A stretch of DNA of 64,000 nt from Palleronia abyssalis (lineage in GTDB: Bacteria > Pseudomonadota > Alphaproteobacteria > Rhodobacterales > Rhodobacteraceae). Of the stretch, positions 63,289 to 64,000 are shown in pieces; positions within the stretch are counted from its first letter, which is position 1; every line of letters starts with the position of its first letter. The position numbers and the translations under genes were made by a program. The stretch lies in NCBI RefSeq assembly GCF_900302445.1, contig NZ_ONZF01000004.1, positions 186,001 through 250,000 of the forward strand. Direction: 5' to 3'. The notes under the pieces are model-generated. The model saw nothing but the letters and a program-made list of their open reading frames with translations. It did no database searches and was not told where the DNA came from.

Positions 63289-64000
63289 ATGCTCACACGC
63301 CGTCAAATGCTTGCCACCGGTGCCGCCCTGCCGCTGGTCCCCGCCACGGCCCGCGCCGCCAGCCACACCGGGACCACCGGCACAAACGCCTTGGCCGACG
63401 CCCTTCGCTTTCCGCTGGGCGAGGACATGGCCGTCACCGTCCTGTCCGACGGCGCACTTCGCATCGGGCCAGAGGCGCTTCAGGGTATCGATGCCGAAGG
63501 CTACGCCACGCTGATGCAGGACGCCTATCGCGACCCCGACACGTTCCGCGCCGCCGTCAACGGATTCCTGGTCGAAGCGAATGGCGAGAAGATGCTGATC
63601 GACGCCGGCACCGGCGGCGCGATGGGCCCCGATCTGGGACGCCTGCTGGGGAACCTGTCGGCCACCGGCACCGCGCCCGAGGACATCACCCGCGTGATCG
63701 CCACCCACCTGCACCCCGACCACATGGGCGGCGCTGTCGAGGGCGGAGAGGCCGTCTTCCCCAATGCCGAGTTGACCGTCCACGAGCAGGAGCGCGCCTT
63801 CTGGACCGACGACGCCAACATGGCCGAAGGGTCCGAGCAGTTCTTCCAGATCGCCCGCACCGTTCTGGATCAATACAGTGACCGGCTGAACGTCATCTCG
63901 GGCGACGAGGTCGAGGTCGCGCCGGGCCTCACCTCGATGTTCCTGCCCGGCCACACCCCCGGCCATACGGGCTATGTGCTGGATTCCGGCGACCAGTCCG
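63289..64000 (+). CDS. Secreted MBL-fold metallohydrolase (3' end outside window)
   Basis: The visible 237 residues begin with a twin-arginine-like signal (LTRRQMLATGAALPLVPATARAA). The MBL metal motif is THLHPDHMGG (His140, His142, Asp144, His145), and LPGHTPGHTGYVL follows. Members include lactonases and other periplasmic beta-lactamase-fold enzymes. GGAGGATGATCC precedes ATG 63289. The end is cut off by the window. Confidence 0.88.
   Translation, partial: MLTRRQMLATGAALPLVPATARAASHTGTTGTNALADALRFPLGEDMAVTVLSDGALRIGPEALQGIDAEGYATLMQDAYRDPDTFRAAVNGFLVEANGEKMLIDAGTGGAMGPDLGRLLGNLSATGTAPEDITRVIATHLHPDHMGGAVEGGEAVFPNAELTVHEQERAFWTDDANMAEGSEQFFQIARTVLDQYSDRLNVISGDEVEVAPGLTSMFLPGHTPGHTGYVLDSGDQS

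Overview
The window is a gene-dense, GC-rich stretch of an alphaproteobacterial chromosome, most likely a Rhodobacteraceae (Roseobacter-type) bacterium. The signs are the irr-fabA-fabB-fabI block, the ATP synthase split into a separate F0 cluster (atpI-B-E-X-F, with a b' subunit) and F1 cluster (atpH-A-G-D-C), a MipZ division regulator, an ffh to rplS ribosome-biogenesis block, and many short 4-base start/stop overlaps. I see no insertion sequence, prophage, CRISPR array or tRNA gene. The first gene (miaB) and the last gene (an MBL-fold hydrolase) run off the window.

Layout. 0-6 kb: miaB, an unrecognised protein, the iron regulator irr, the unsaturated fatty acid genes fabA, fabB and fabI, a DUF218 protein, a 46-residue membrane protein and an FKBP isomerase. 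6-11.4 kb: a tightly packed uncharacterised operon (HAD dehalogenase-like, three alpha/beta hydrolases and a PLP dehydratase), then a Tet-type MFS exporter. 11.4-19.2 kb: amino-compound catabolism, with a class III aminotransferase opposite an ectoine-hydrolase-like gene, an ArgE-like M20 deacylase and a stand-alone RAM domain, followed by an M19 dipeptidase and the complete 5-oxoprolinase operon pxpB-pxpC-pxpA. 19.3-23.8 kb: an MFS transporter, a PfkB sugar/nucleoside kinase, nth, an AraC-Ogt fusion and an OmpA lipoprotein. 24-26.7 kb: the ATP synthase F0 operon with an ArsR regulator divergent to it. 27-29 kb: LysR, an unknown protein and DoxX. 29.4-35.7 kb: ffh, three tandem GNATs, chorismate mutase, rpsP, rimM, a DUF1328 protein, trmD, rplS and rpmE.

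35.8-48 kb: a DASS transporter, mipZ, an H-type lectin, the F1 ATPase operon, a methyltransferase, gloB and clpA. 48-54.8 kb: an M23 peptidase, a MotA/MotB-like pair whose MotB-like partner carries about 500 residues of coiled coil, ChaC, a DUF2125 protein and NAD kinase. 54.9-64 kb: glyA, a YbfF-type esterase, cytochrome b561, rpmG, a PAS-only protein, the RNase P RNA, an AmpD-like amidase that seems to start at CTG, an excalibur lipoprotein, gatA and gatC, a ceramidase-family membrane protein, a MOSC protein and the MBL hydrolase.

How genes work together. FabA, FabB and FabI supply unsaturated acyl chains. ChaC, the M19 dipeptidase and PxpABC could form a glutathione salvage route through 5-oxoproline. 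The F0 and F1 clusters build one ATP synthase. The most unusual parts are the dehalogenase/hydrolase/dehydratase operon, the doeA-like cluster with an ArgE-type enzyme where DoeB would be expected, the MotAB-like coiled-coil pair, and the three GNATs inside the ribosome block.
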